A stretch of 35,045 nt of DNA from an uncultured Geobacteraceae bacterium (lineage in GTDB: Bacteria; Desulfobacterota; Desulfuromonadia; Geobacterales; Pseudopelobacteraceae). The notes beneath the pieces were generated by a model, which worked only from the letters and a program-made list of their open reading frames with translations, made no database searches and was not told where the DNA came from. Where the stretch lies: assembly GCA_903876875.1 (NCBI GenBank), contig CAIRBT010000015.1, positions 1-35,045 of the forward strand. Direction: 5' to 3'. The position numbers and the translations under genes were made by a program. Of the stretch, positions 7,932 to 16,127 are shown piece after piece (position 1 is the first letter of the stretch; each line of letters starts with the position of its first letter).

Positions 7932-9014
7932 ATGACCATCAGCAGACGTGGATTCCTGAAAGGGGTTGCCGGTAGCGCGGCGGTACTTGCCGCCGGTATT
8001 CCCACGGTCGAGGCGAAAATGTCAACGGAGCTGCCGCCCGAAGCGGTCGGCCTCCTGTATGATGCAACACTCTGTATCGGTTGTAAATCGTGCATGGTCA
8101 ATTGTAAAACGAAAAACAGCGTCCCCGGTGGAGCACTCTATAAGGACGGTATTGTGCCGGGGGTTGTGGACTCCCTGCTCTGTAGAAAATCCGAGAAAAC
8201 CGCAGCAATACTCTCCCCCCCCTACGAGACAAAAACCATCCGGGGGAATGAGGGAATCTGGGATGCCTCACAGGATCTGTCCGGTGACACCCTCAATATT
8301 ATCAAGGCATACCGAAACGGCACCGGCGAAACCAAAGATTCACCAACCAACGGCCACGCCTTCTTCAAACAGCAGTGTCTCCACTGCATCTCTCCCGCCT
8401 GTGTTTCCGTCTGTCCGCCGGGAGCCCTTATAAAGGATCCAAAAACAGGTATTGTCTATTACGATGCCTATCGCTGTATCGGCTGCCGCTACTGTCAACT
8501 GGCCTGTCCCTTTACTATTCCTCGCTATGAGTGGAACTCAGCCTGGCCGGAAATCAGAAAGTGCCAGTTGTGCCGACACCGGGTCGCCGAGGGGAAATAT
8601 GCCGCCTGTGCTGAGTTTTGCCCCACCGGAGCAACCATCTTCGGCAACGTCACCGCTCTCCGTGAAGAGGCAAAGAAACGCTTCGCCATGAAACCGGGAA
8701 CCATCTACGATTTTCCCGTCCAGACCCTTGATTCGAAGAACTGTTCAACCCGCCCCGTCGCCAGCTATGCGGACAAGGTCTACGGCCTGACGGAGGCAGG
8801 TGGCACCCAGAATCTCATGCTCTCCGCTGTTTCCTTTGAGCTGCTCGGCTTCAGCAAGGATATCCCGGCCTCCGCACTTCCTGACCTGACCTGGGCCTAT
8901 ATTGCCAAAATTCCCTGGGTATTTCTCGGTGTGTTTCTCGGGGGCACCTCCCTCTATGCCATAACCAGCAGAAGGAACAAGAACAGTGCAGATAAGGAGG
9001 ACCATCATGATTGA
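7932..9014 (+). CDS. hybA: Hydrogenase iron-sulfur subunit HybA
   Basis: A 360-aa periplasmic ferredoxin-like subunit that relays electrons from the hydrogenase small subunit to HybB. It starts with a twin-arginine signal (SRRGFLKGVAG). Four [4Fe-4S] cysteine sets are visible: CIGCKSCMVNC, CLHCISPACVSVCPPGA, CIGCRYCQLACP and CQLCRH...CAEFCPTGA. A transmembrane helix at about 330-350 (WVFLGVFLGGTSLYAI) anchors it. Length and order agree with HybA. AAGGAGG precedes the start, and the stop lies 8 bases inside the start of hybB (overlap 9007-9014). Confidence 0.96.
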   Translation: MTISRRGFLKGVAGSAAVLAAGIPTVEAKMSTELPPEAVGLLYDATLCIGCKSCMVNCKTKNSVPGGALYKDGIVPGVVDSLLCRKSEKTAAILSPPYETKTIRGNEGIWDASQDLSGDTLNIIKAYRNGTGETKDSPTNGHAFFKQQCLHCISPACVSVCPPGALIKDPKTGIVYYDAYRCIGCRYCQLACPFTIPRYEWNSAWPEIRKCQLCRHRVAEGKYAACAEFCPTGATIFGNVTALREEAKKRFAMKPGTIYDFPVQTLDSKNCSTRPVASYADKVYGLTEAGGTQNLMLSAVSFELLGFSKDIPASALPDLTWAYIAKIPWVFLGVFLGGTSLYAITSRRNKNSADKEDHHD

Positions 9015-10209
9015 TTTCACCACCTCTCTCGGTCCCAAGCTGGGCGGCACCCTTAATAAGCTGCTTGACGACCGGCACAGCAGGCACTTGGGCATCAAGA
9101 TGGATACACCCTTCACCCGTGTGCTGATCCTTCTGATACTGGGGGCGGCATTGGTGGCCGGTTACCGGGTTATTTTCGGGCTTGGTGCTTCAACCAATAT
9201 GAACGACTACTGGCCGTGGGGACTCTGGATCGCCTTCGACGTCCTCGGGGGGGTTGCCATGGCTGCTGGTGCCTTCATGATCGCCGGCGCGGTCTATATC
9301 CTCAATCTGAAGAAGTACAAATGTATTGCCCGGGCTTCCATTCTGAACGCCTTTTTCGGGTATCTGCTGGCGGCCATCTCCATCACCTTTGACGTTGGTC
9401 GTTCGGCGGTCATCTGGCACCCGCTGATCATGTGGCAAATAAATTCGGTTATGTTTATCGTTGCCCTCCATCTGGTACTCTATCTGACCACTCTTGCCAC
9501 GGAATCGAGCCCCATGGTGTTTGAAAAGCTTGGCTGGCAGCGGGCTCTCAATAATGTCCACCGCATTATGGTGGGGGCGGTCATGTTTGGTGTGGCACTG
9601 TCGCTGCTCCATCAATCGTCACTGGGGGCCAACTACCTGATTCTACCGAGTAAACTTTCACCCCTCTGGTACAGCAAACATATACCGTACATGTTCCTCG
9701 TTTCTGCCTTGATGATGGGTTTTTCCATGGTTAGTTTTGAAACCATCCTCACCGGCAAGGTGTTTAACCATCAGGTTCCCAAAAATGTGCTTGAAGGGTT
9801 GGCAAAGGGGATTGTGTGCTTTGGCAGCCTCTACTTTGTCATGAAAATGGTAACCGTTTTTTCCGGACCGGGGCGTACTGTTTTATTCAGTGATGGTTTT
9901 TTAAGTTTCATGTGGCTGCTTGAAATGGCCGTTGGGGTGATTATACCGGTACTGTTATTGGCTAAAACAGCCAGTCGCAAGCATACTGATACCATTTTTG
10001 TGGCAAGCATTCTGGTCATTCTGGGAGTTCTGCTGAACCGGCTCAATGTTGGTGTTTTTGCCGTATCCGGCTATGCGAACCATGTGGGGAGCGACTATTT
10101 CCCCTCCCTTATGGAATTTATCCTCACCGCAGGAATGATTGCTTTTGCAGTACTCGGCTTCAAGGTTTGTGCAAAATATCTGAATCTCTTTCCGGACACC
10201 GGTCACTGA
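9007..10209 (+). CDS. hybB: Hydrogenase membrane subunit HybB (NrfD/PsrC-like)
   Basis: A 400-aa integral membrane protein with about nine to ten hydrophobic helices, no haem motifs and the NrfD/HybB pattern of polar residues between helices (for example NDYWPWGLWIAFDVLGG). HybB connects the periplasmic iron-sulfur relay to the menaquinone pool. The start at 9007 was chosen over the upstream in-frame ATG at 8986 because AAGGAGG sits 6 bases before it and the protein then begins MIDFTTSLG. A 60-base gap without a terminator separates it from hybC. Confidence 0.95.
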   Translation: MIDFTTSLGPKLGGTLNKLLDDRHSRHLGIKMDTPFTRVLILLILGAALVAGYRVIFGLGASTNMNDYWPWGLWIAFDVLGGVAMAAGAFMIAGAVYILNLKKYKCIARASILNAFFGYLLAAISITFDVGRSAVIWHPLIMWQINSVMFIVALHLVLYLTTLATESSPMVFEKLGWQRALNNVHRIMVGAVMFGVALSLLHQSSLGANYLILPSKLSPLWYSKHIPYMFLVSALMMGFSMVSFETILTGKVFNHQVPKNVLEGLAKGIVCFGSLYFVMKMVTVFSGPGRTVLFSDGFLSFMWLLEMAVGVIIPVLLLAKTASRKHTDTIFVASILVILGVLLNRLNVGVFAVSGYANHVGSDYFPSLMEFILTAGMIAFAVLGFKVCAKYLNLFPDTGH

Positions 10210-10269
10210 TTCACCGACTGTTTTTGTTGCTCATTACATCAAAAAAACCATAAAAACTGGGAGGAAGCT

Positions 10270-11970
10270 ATGGCAACACGAATTACCATTGATCCGGTAA
10301 CCAGGATAGAAGGGCATTTACGGGTAGATTGTGAAGTCACCAATGGCCGGGTCAGCAATGCGTGGGCATCGGGTCAGATGTGGCGGGGACTGGAACTCAT
10401 TCTCAAGGGGCGAGACCCCCGCGAGGCTTGGATATTTACCCAGAGAATTTGCGGCGTCTGCACCACCGTCCATGCCATTGCCTCGGTCAGGTCGGTTGAG
10501 CACGCCCTCCATCTGGAAGTCCCCTTGAATGCCCAGTACATCCGTAACATGCTGATTGCGGCCCACGCCATCCAGGATCATATCGTCCACTTTTATCATC
10601 TTTCTGCCCTGGACTGGGTTGATGTTACCTCGGCGTTAAAAGCTGACCCGAAAAAGACCGCCTCACTTGCCCAGAGCATCTCCTCGTGGCACTTAAATAG
10701 CGTTCAGGAGTTAACTGCCGTGCAGGAAAAGTTAAAAGGCTTTGTCGGAAGCGGCCAACTGGGCATCTTTACCAACGGCTACTGGGGGCACCCGGCCATG
10801 AAACTGAGCCCCGAGGTCAATCTGCTGGCCTCTACCCACTATCTTCAGGCGCTGGAGGTACAGCGCAAAGCCAATATGATCATCTCCATACTCGGCTCAA
10901 AAACCCCCCATATCCAGAACCTGGCCGTCGGAGGAGTGGCGAACCCGATCAATAATGACAGCCCCTCCACATTGACCATGGAAAAACTGTTCCACGTTAA
11001 AACCCTCATGGATGAACTTGGCAGCTTCATTAACAATGTGTATCTGCCGGATGTCTGCGCCATCGGTGCTTTTTACAGTGACTGGACCGGTTACGGAGCC
11101 GGTGTGACCAATTACCTGAGCGTCCCGGAATACCCACTGGACACAAAATGCACCTCCTTTGCTCTTTCTGGTGGCTATATTCCCCACGGTGATATATCAC
11201 AGTTCAGGCCGATCAAAACGCATCAGGATGAGTTTTTCATTAAGGGCGTGAGCGAGAGCAGTAAACATTCCTGGTACAAGCAGGATGGTGACCGCCATCC
11301 CTGGGAAGGGGAGACGGATCCCCACTACACTGATTTTCAGGATAACGGCAAATATTCCTGGGTCAAGGCTCCCACCTTTAATGGTGCTCCCGCTCAGGTC
11401 GGGCCCTTGGCAAACGTCCTCTGTCTCTATGCTGCCGGGCACGCTCCGACAAAGAAATATGCCGACAAGGCACTGGCGACCATCAGCAGCCTTGCCGGAA
11501 AGCCGGTTGGCATAGGAGCCCTCCACTCCACCATCGGCCGCCACGCAGCCCGGGCTATCCGCACCGCTGTGCTCAATGAAGTGATTCAGGAACAGTGGCA
11601 GCTACTCATTAACAACATTGGCACGGGAGACACCAAAACCTTCAATAAGCCCGAATTTCCCACGGGGGAAATCAGGGGGGTCGGTATGCATGAAGCTCCG
11701 AGGGGGGTACTCTCCCACTGGGCGGTCATTGATAACAAGAAAATTAAAAATTACCAGTGTGTCGTGCCGTCAACATGGAATTCCAGTCCTCGAAACGCCA
11801 AAGATCAGCCCGGCCCCTACGAGGCCTCGCTGATAGGAACCCCCATTGCTGACCCGGAAAAACCACTGGAAGTATTACGCACCGTCCATTCCTTTGACCC
11901 CTGTTTGGCATGTGCCATTCATATGGTTGATAAGGAAAAGAAGGAAATAGTCACCGTTAAAGCACTCTAG
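10270..11970 (+). CDS. hybC: [NiFe] hydrogenase large subunit, Hyb type
   Basis: A 566-aa catalytic subunit that oxidises H2 at a Ni-Fe(CN)2CO centre. The N-terminal Ni ligands lie in RICGVCTTVH (Cys61, Cys64) and the C-terminal ligands in DPCLACAIH (Cys545, Cys548). The motif ends with His551, after which the family's endopeptidase cuts off a C-terminal peptide, here 15 residues beginning MVDKEKK. No Tat signal is present, as expected for a subunit exported together with HybO. GGGAGGAAG precedes the ATG. The maturation protease gene starts 8 bases after the stop. Geobacter nomenclature is hybL. Confidence 0.98.
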   Translation: MATRITIDPVTRIEGHLRVDCEVTNGRVSNAWASGQMWRGLELILKGRDPREAWIFTQRICGVCTTVHAIASVRSVEHALHLEVPLNAQYIRNMLIAAHAIQDHIVHFYHLSALDWVDVTSALKADPKKTASLAQSISSWHLNSVQELTAVQEKLKGFVGSGQLGIFTNGYWGHPAMKLSPEVNLLASTHYLQALEVQRKANMIISILGSKTPHIQNLAVGGVANPINNDSPSTLTMEKLFHVKTLMDELGSFINNVYLPDVCAIGAFYSDWTGYGAGVTNYLSVPEYPLDTKCTSFALSGGYIPHGDISQFRPIKTHQDEFFIKGVSESSKHSWYKQDGDRHPWEGETDPHYTDFQDNGKYSWVKAPTFNGAPAQVGPLANVLCLYAAGHAPTKKYADKALATISSLAGKPVGIGALHSTIGRHAARAIRTAVLNEVIQEQWQLLINNIGTGDTKTFNKPEFPTGEIRGVGMHEAPRGVLSHWAVIDNKKIKNYQCVVPSTWNSSPRNAKDQPGPYEASLIGTPIADPEKPLEVLRTVHSFDPCLACAIHMVDKEKKEIVTVKAL

Positions 11971-11978
11971 GAACCTTC

Positions 11979-12485
11979 ATGAATGTACTTGTTATGGGAA
12001 TCGGCAACCTGCTCCTTCAGGATGAGGGGGCAGGTGTGCGCGTGATTGAAAAATTTGAACGGCTCTATGAACCACTCGAAGGTGTTGAACTACTCGATGG
12101 GGGAACCAGTGGCATTGAGCTACTGTACTACATTCAGGGGAGAGACGTCCTCATACTCGTCGATGTGGTCAGATGCGGCTCTCCATGGGGTACCGTCTGC
12201 CGCTTTGAAGGAACCGAGGTACCGGCACTGTTCCAGCAGAAGATCTCTCCTCACCAGCTCGGCATTTCGGATCTGCTTGCCACCGCTCGGCTCACGGACT
12301 CGTTACCGGAAAAGATTGTCCTGTTTGGTATCGAACCAAAATGCATTGACACCGGTCTGGAGTTGACGGAGGAAATTGCTCAGAAGATTACCAGCCTCAC
12401 CGGAATGATTGCCGATGAACTCACGGCACTCGGGCTCCCGGTGACGCCAAGGGGAGATAAGCTCTATGTTCAATCTAATAGCTAA
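11979..12485 (+). CDS. hybD: Hydrogenase maturation endopeptidase HybD
   Basis: A 168-aa cytosolic Ni-dependent protease that trims the large subunit's C-terminus after metal insertion. The metal-binding acidic residues are in GNLLLQDEGAGVRV (Glu17 region) and LVDVVR, and a conserved His is in SPHQLGISDLL. DGGTSGIELL is a further family signature. Length is normal for HyaD/HybD proteins. It closes the core hyb operon and is followed after 27 bases by the VKOR-like gene. Confidence 0.95.
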   Translation: MNVLVMGIGNLLLQDEGAGVRVIEKFERLYEPLEGVELLDGGTSGIELLYYIQGRDVLILVDVVRCGSPWGTVCRFEGTEVPALFQQKISPHQLGISDLLATARLTDSLPEKIVLFGIEPKCIDTGLELTEEIAQKITSLTGMIADELTALGLPVTPRGDKLYVQSNS

Positions 12486-12512
12486 CCTACAGCACCGGAG
12501 TTTACACTACCC

Positions 12513-13025
12513 ATGACACTCATTCGCACTGGCTCAAAATGGAACGGAGTCTCGCTGCTGTTATGGCTGGCACTTCTGACGGCGTGGTCTTTTTCTGTCT
12601 TTTCGGTGATAGAGGAGTTCTGCTTGGTCTCGGCATGCAGGGATGCTGCCGGTTTTACCCTTTTCGGCTTTAACATGGGGTTGTGCGGTATCGCATACTT
12701 CAGCGCACTGTTACTGTTCCTCTTCTTCCGGAAAAAATATCCTGTACTGGAACTGCTGCTTTCAGCCGGAGTATCTGCCGGTGTCGGTGCCGAGATGCGC
12801 CTGCTCTGGATACAGAAATACGTCATTGGTGCCTGGTGCCCCCTCTGCGTCACCATCTGCTGTTCCCTCTGCGGAGCAGCCGCGATGCTGGTGTTTGAGA
12901 AAGTAACGGTGGCACGAACGGGCGGCGCAGCAAGAAGACCACGTATGGGCTGGATAGCTCTGATTATCTCGATGATAACTGCAGGTTTACTGATAGCAGT
13001 TCTTGGCGTCCAAGCTCTTCCCTAA
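12513..13025 (+). CDS. Vitamin K epoxide reductase (VKOR) family membrane protein
   Basis: A 170-aa protein with about five transmembrane helices. It carries the VKOR redox pair CPLC (WCPLC, about 110-113) and two loop cysteines in EEFCLVSACRDA. VKOR homologues in bacteria make disulfides in the periplasm and pass electrons to quinone. Here the gene is the last in the hyb operon, with CGGAG 11 bases before its ATG and a shared terminator behind it. The linkage suggests it helps assemble disulfide-containing hydrogenase partners or cytochromes; that is an inference. No thioredoxin domain is fused. Confidence 0.85.
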   Translation: MTLIRTGSKWNGVSLLLWLALLTAWSFSVFSVIEEFCLVSACRDAAGFTLFGFNMGLCGIAYFSALLLFLFFRKKYPVLELLLSAGVSAGVGAEMRLLWIQKYVIGAWCPLCVTICCSLCGAAAMLVFEKVTVARTGGAARRPRMGWIALIISMITAGLLIAVLGVQALP

Positions 13026-13029
13026 CGGA

Positions 13030-13056
13030 AAAAGGCCACCTGAATGGGTGGCCTTC
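13030..13056. terminator. Bidirectional terminator between VKOR gene and small membrane protein
   Basis: A 9-bp stem AAGGCCACC (13032-13040) / GGTGGCCTT (13047-13055) with a 6-nt loop. The A-run before it gives a five-U tract on the minus strand, so it is a good rho-independent terminator for the minus-strand gene. It also closes the hyb operon from the plus side. Confidence 0.8.
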
Positions 13057-13087
13057 TACGGGGATATCAGCGTCATATTCTCCTCCT

Positions 13088-13318
13088 TTACCGGATTCTG
13101 GTTGTGGCCGGTGCCATCTCTTCCTTCACTACTGATACCACACCTTTTACCATCCCTGTCATCAATAATACTGCCGGTACAATCTGGGCTACAACAATCA
13201 GCGCGCAAAACCCGAGAAATACCCATACGAAAATCCCACTTGTGTCTTCACCGATTCCATTCGCTGCCATCGCAGTTGCCGGGGCCAATGTGGCCATAAT
13301 AGTTGCGAGCGTTCTCAT
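13088..13318 (-). CDS. Small exported or membrane protein under a sigma-54 promoter
   Basis: A 76-aa protein that I do not recognise. An N-terminal signal-like segment ends at AMA (about residue 18). A single strong transmembrane helix follows at about 29-55 (GIFVWVFLGFCALIVVAQIVPAVLLM), then a short basic tail. The start at 13318 was chosen because GAGGAGG lies upstream; the frame is open to 13342. A near-consensus sigma-54 promoter sits 45 bases upstream and a clear terminator follows, so this is a dedicated, regulated one-gene transcript. The size and layout would suit a small accessory subunit or membrane regulator of the adjacent hydrogenase or sensor kinase. Confidence 0.75.
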   Translation of the reverse strand: MRTLATIMATLAPATAMAANGIGEDTSGIFVWVFLGFCALIVVAQIVPAVLLMTGMVKGVVSVVKEEMAPATTRIR

Positions 13319-13362
13319 GACATCCTCCTCGTCCGATTTCATTCTCTAACTGTCTTACTTAA

Positions 13363-13378
13363 TGCATTACTAGTGCCA
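13363..13378 (-). promoter_or_regulatory. Sigma-54 (-24/-12) promoter
   Basis: On the minus strand the sequence reads TGGCACTAGTAATGCA: a perfect -24 TGGCAC and a -12 ATGCA with exact GG-N10-GC spacing. The start point would be near 13351, about 33 bases before the ATG of the 76-aa protein. A GCTTGTT repeat lies just upstream (13381-13407) and could be an activator site. Confidence 0.8.
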
Positions 13379-13525
13379 AACAAGCTTTGAATTGTAACAA
13401 GCCATAATAACTACATTAATTACTAGCAAGACGTTCCTGGGGGGGGCATCGTGAGGGTTTATTGTATGAGAAAACCATACTACCGACGGCACAGTGTATT
13501 ACTATTTTATACAGTTCCACCACTT

Positions 13526-13846
13526 TTACCCGGGTAATTCGTCGGAACCGATGTGCAGCTGACAATGGAGACATTTACGTAGAATCAGTAGGGTCATGCC
13601 ATGGGTATGAAAATAGTTACCGCAGCGGGGACATTTACTGACCGTGACCAATATGGTTGCCAGTATCAGAAAAAGGAGCCAGACGCCAAAGAAGGTTCCC
13701 ATGGCTTTCGTGGTAGGTGAAATGGCATGAATGACATATAACGCGGGGACATAGGCAAGCACCGTGGTAAAAAGCAGCTTGCGGCGTCTGCGGGTCTGCC
13801 TGAGTGTGCGGACATATACCACGGGGTCGAGGGGGAGCGTTTCCAA
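13526..13846 (-). CDS. Small membrane protein with C-terminal zinc ribbon
   Basis: A 106-aa protein with two transmembrane helices (about 25-42 and 49-68) followed by a cytoplasmic zinc-ribbon pair, CPRCGNYF and CLHCQ. It starts with TTG, supported by AGGAG 8 bases upstream. It lies 28 bases downstream of another small membrane protein gene in the same direction, so the two probably form an operon under the sigma-54 promoter at 14178. I do not recognise a named family; zinc ribbons of this sort often mediate protein contacts. Confidence 0.7.
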   Translation of the reverse strand: METLPLDPVVYVRTLRQTRRRRKLLFTTVLAYVPALYVIHAISPTTKAMGTFFGVWLLFLILATILVTVSKCPRCGNYFHTHGMTLLILRKCLHCQLHIGSDELPG

Positions 13847-13874
13847 TTATAAACTCCTGTACAAAAATGGGTTT

Positions 13875-14102
13875 TCATTTTCGGGAGACAAAATACCAGA
13901 TCGAAAAAATTGACTCCCCCAGAACGATAAACAACACGTAAGGTATAACAATTCCGATGCGGTCATCAACCAGAAAACGGTACACCCCCGGAGCACTGGC
14001 TGGTAACACGCAGATACTAGCTACCGTCAGGGCACTGATAAGTGCGGCTACCGAACAAGCAACATGAATTTTTTTCAGAAAGCCCGGCTTTGGTTGCCAC
14101 AT
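13875..14102 (-). CDS. Small membrane protein, two helices
   Basis: A 75-aa protein with transmembrane helices at about 13-32 and 46-68 and basic residues at both ends. There are no recognisable motifs. The start at 14102 has GGGAGGG 4 bases upstream; the frame is open to 14150 but that extension is Cys-rich and lacks a ribosome site. It is the first gene of a two-gene unit behind a sigma-54 promoter and is divergent from the haem-c histidine kinase. Function unknown. Confidence 0.7.
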   Translation of the reverse strand: MWQPKPGFLKKIHVACSVAALISALTVASICVLPASAPGVYRFLVDDRIGIVIPYVLFIVLGESIFSIWYFVSRK

Positions 14103-14177
14103 GATACCCTCCCGATCTGTGCAACATAAAGAGCAGTGCTCCAAGCGCACTCCCTACCGCTACCCTGGAATAATTCT

Positions 14178-14193
14178 AGCATGGAATGTGCCA
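14178..14193 (-). promoter_or_regulatory. Sigma-54 (-24/-12) promoter
   Basis: On the minus strand the sequence reads TGGCACATTCCATGCT: perfect TGGCAC, -12 ATGCT and exact GG-N10-GC spacing. It would drive the two small membrane protein genes at 14102-13526 with a leader of about 65 bases. It lies in the divergent gap shared with the histidine kinase gene. Confidence 0.75.
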
Positions 14194-14264
14194 AGATACT
14201 TCTCTGGCGAGGGGAACGGTCCTATGGTATGATAGGGAAATATGACCTTACCGAGGCGACGCAG

Positions 14265-15815
14265 ATGAAACTACCTATCCCTCTCATAGCAAAGTTTACC
14301 TTTGCCGCATCCTTCATCCTGCTTATGTTTATGGGTGTACTGGACAACATTAACCTGAAAAACTTCAGAAAGGTTATGATTGACTACGCCGCTTCAAATG
14401 CGGAAAAGATCGCTGATGTAATCGGCCAAAGCACCTACGACGCCATGATGAAGAATGATAGAACCAGCCTTAACAGCATGATAGGCAGAATCGCCAACAG
14501 TGACAACATCGAGTATATCAGGTTGCTCGATCAAAAAGGTACCGTGGTTTTTTCAAGCAGAGCGGGTGAGGTCGGCTCTGTTATCGGCAGGTATGCACAC
14601 AGTTGCAGCAGATGTCACCCGTTCACAGAACCGAACCACTCGACACCTCAGAGCCGAATTCTCGTTTCAGAATCCGGAAAAGAGTCACTCGGATTTACAC
14701 GGGCCATACGCAATGAAGCGGCGTGCAGTAATGCCGCCTGTCATTTTCATGCCGCGCAGGATGCCGTTCTGGGACATCTCGACGTATCCATCTCCCTTGA
14801 AATGCTCAGAAAAAAATCCCATGAATATCGTCTGGAGTTTGTCATGCTGACATGCCTGCTCCTCTTGATAATCGGCTTACTCATCACCATTCTTACCCAC
14901 TATCTTGTAGACATTCCGGTACAGAAGCTTGTGGGACACACGCTGCAGGTCGCCACGGGCAATCTGGAATCACGGGTCACCATAACCAGCAGTGACGAGT
15001 TGGGCGACTTGTCTGAAGCGATCAACCGCATGACCGAAAATCTTGGCACTGCCGACCGGGAACTGAAGGAGTGGGCTGAAAGTCTCGAGCAAAAGGTGGC
15101 AGAACGGAGTCAGGAGGTCGAGCGTATGCAGGAACAGTTGCGGCGTTCCGAAAAACTGGCGTCCCTCGGCACTCTCTCGGCAGGTGTTGCCCATGAGATA
15201 AACAATCCGCTCACCGGCATTCTCCTCTACGCCTCCATTCTTGGGAGCGATACACGGCTTGATCCGGCATTGCTTCCAGACCTTGACAAGATACGTTCCG
15301 AGACACAACGGTGTGCCGGAATAGTCAAGGATCTGCTCGAATTCAGTCGAGAATCATTACCGGCAAAGGAGCAGATAGCCATTACATCCATTCTCGATGA
15401 GGTTGCCGCTTTCTTCCACCATCATCCCGACTTCAATTCTATTCTCATCACCAAGCGGTACGGCCAGGAACTGCCCCTGGTGTCAGTTGACCCCAATCAA
15501 CTTCGTCAGGTATGCATGAACCTGGTGATTAACGCCGGACACGCCATGCCCCATGGCGGCAGTCTTGAAATCACCACCGCACAGAGTGCCGACCGGCAGA
15601 GTATCCGTATTTCGTTCAAAGACACCGGAACGGGTATTCCAGAAGAGCATCTCACCCGGATTTTCGACCCGTTTTTTACCACCAAAGCGGAGGGAACCGG
15701 CCTCGGCCTGTCAATTTCCTACGGAATTATCAGCAATAATGGTGGAAACATCAGCGTACAGAGTGAGGTGGGCAAGGGGACTACCTTTGTTATATCTCTG
15801 CCGGTTGTTTGTTGA
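14265..15815 (+). CDS. Haem-c sensor histidine kinase
   Basis: A 516-aa membrane histidine kinase. Transmembrane helix 1 is at about 6-26. The periplasmic sensor has a CXXCH motif (CSRCH) and a CX4CH motif (CSNAACH). Helix 2 is near 193-215, followed by HAMP (about 215-270) and a coiled coil. The phosphoacceptor histidine is in [15 protein letters not shown]. The ATPase N box is [10 protein letters not shown], with DTGTGIPEE and [11 protein letters not shown] after it. The start at 14265 has GAGG 8 bases upstream; the open frame extends to 14136. Covalent haem in the sensor implies redox or gas sensing. There is no response regulator next to it. The sigma-54 response regulator at 213-1631, on the far side of the cytochrome and hyb operons, is a candidate partner. 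The same sensor module without kinase occurs at 4607. Confidence 0.94.
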   Translation: MKLPIPLIAKFTFAASFILLMFMGVLDNINLKNFRKVMIDYAASNAEKIADVIGQSTYDAMMKNDRTSLNSMIGRIANSDNIEYIRLLDQKGTVVFSSRAGEVGSVIGRYAHSCSRCHPFTEPNHSTPQSRILVSESGKESLGFTRAIRNEAACSNAACHFHAAQDAVLGHLDVSISLEMLRKKSHEYRLEFVMLTCLLLLIIGLLITILTHYLVDIPVQKLVGHTLQVATGNLESRVTITSSDELGDLSEAINRMTENLGTADRELKEWAESLEQKVAERSQEVERMQEQLRRSEKLASLGTLSAGVAHEINNPLTGILLYASILGSDTRLDPALLPDLDKIRSETQRCAGIVKDLLEFSRESLPAKEQIAITSILDEVAAFFHHHPDFNSILITKRYGQELPLVSVDPNQLRQVCMNLVINAGHAMPHGGSLEITTAQSADRQSIRISFKDTGTGIPEEHLTRIFDPFFTTKAEGTGLGLSISYGIISNNGGNISVQSEVGKGTTFVISLPVVC

Positions 15816-16030
15816 ATAATAGCCCTAAAAACAGCAGTTTGACACGGATTAACAGCGATATAACGGATCGAGCACAGATAAATCACGAGCAGAGACCCGT
15901 CTAATACTACAACCACGTTTTCGTTAATGTTTCTGGTCGAATAAATCCGTAAAAATCCGTACAAATCTGATGTTATCCGTGTGCTAACCGCTTTTTCCAG
16001 GTTTAAACCATATTGAAGCATAATAGCAGT
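15816..16030. other. Non-coding region with an inverted-repeat remnant
   Basis: No credible gene. ACACGGATTAAC (15842-15853) is matched by its near-complement GTTATCCGTGT (15972-15982), bounding about 140 bases. Inside are short direct repeats of AAATCCGT (15943-15960 region). This looks like a decayed palindromic or MITE-type repeat rather than regulatory DNA. Confidence 0.4.
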
Positions 16031-16062
16031 AAAGGCTGCACCCTTGTCATGGGGTACAGCCT
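16031..16062 (-). terminator. Probable terminator of nifHDK
   Basis: An inverted repeat AAGGCTG...CAGCCTT with an inner ACCC/GGGG extension lies about 65 bases beyond the nifK stop on the minus strand. The downstream minus-strand sequence is only moderately U-rich, so confidence is limited. Confidence 0.5.
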
Positions 16063-16127
16063 TCTCTGTTTCAGTCTTTCGGCTTGGATACAACATCTTC
16101 TACGAAGCTTTATACCTCGTTACTTGG

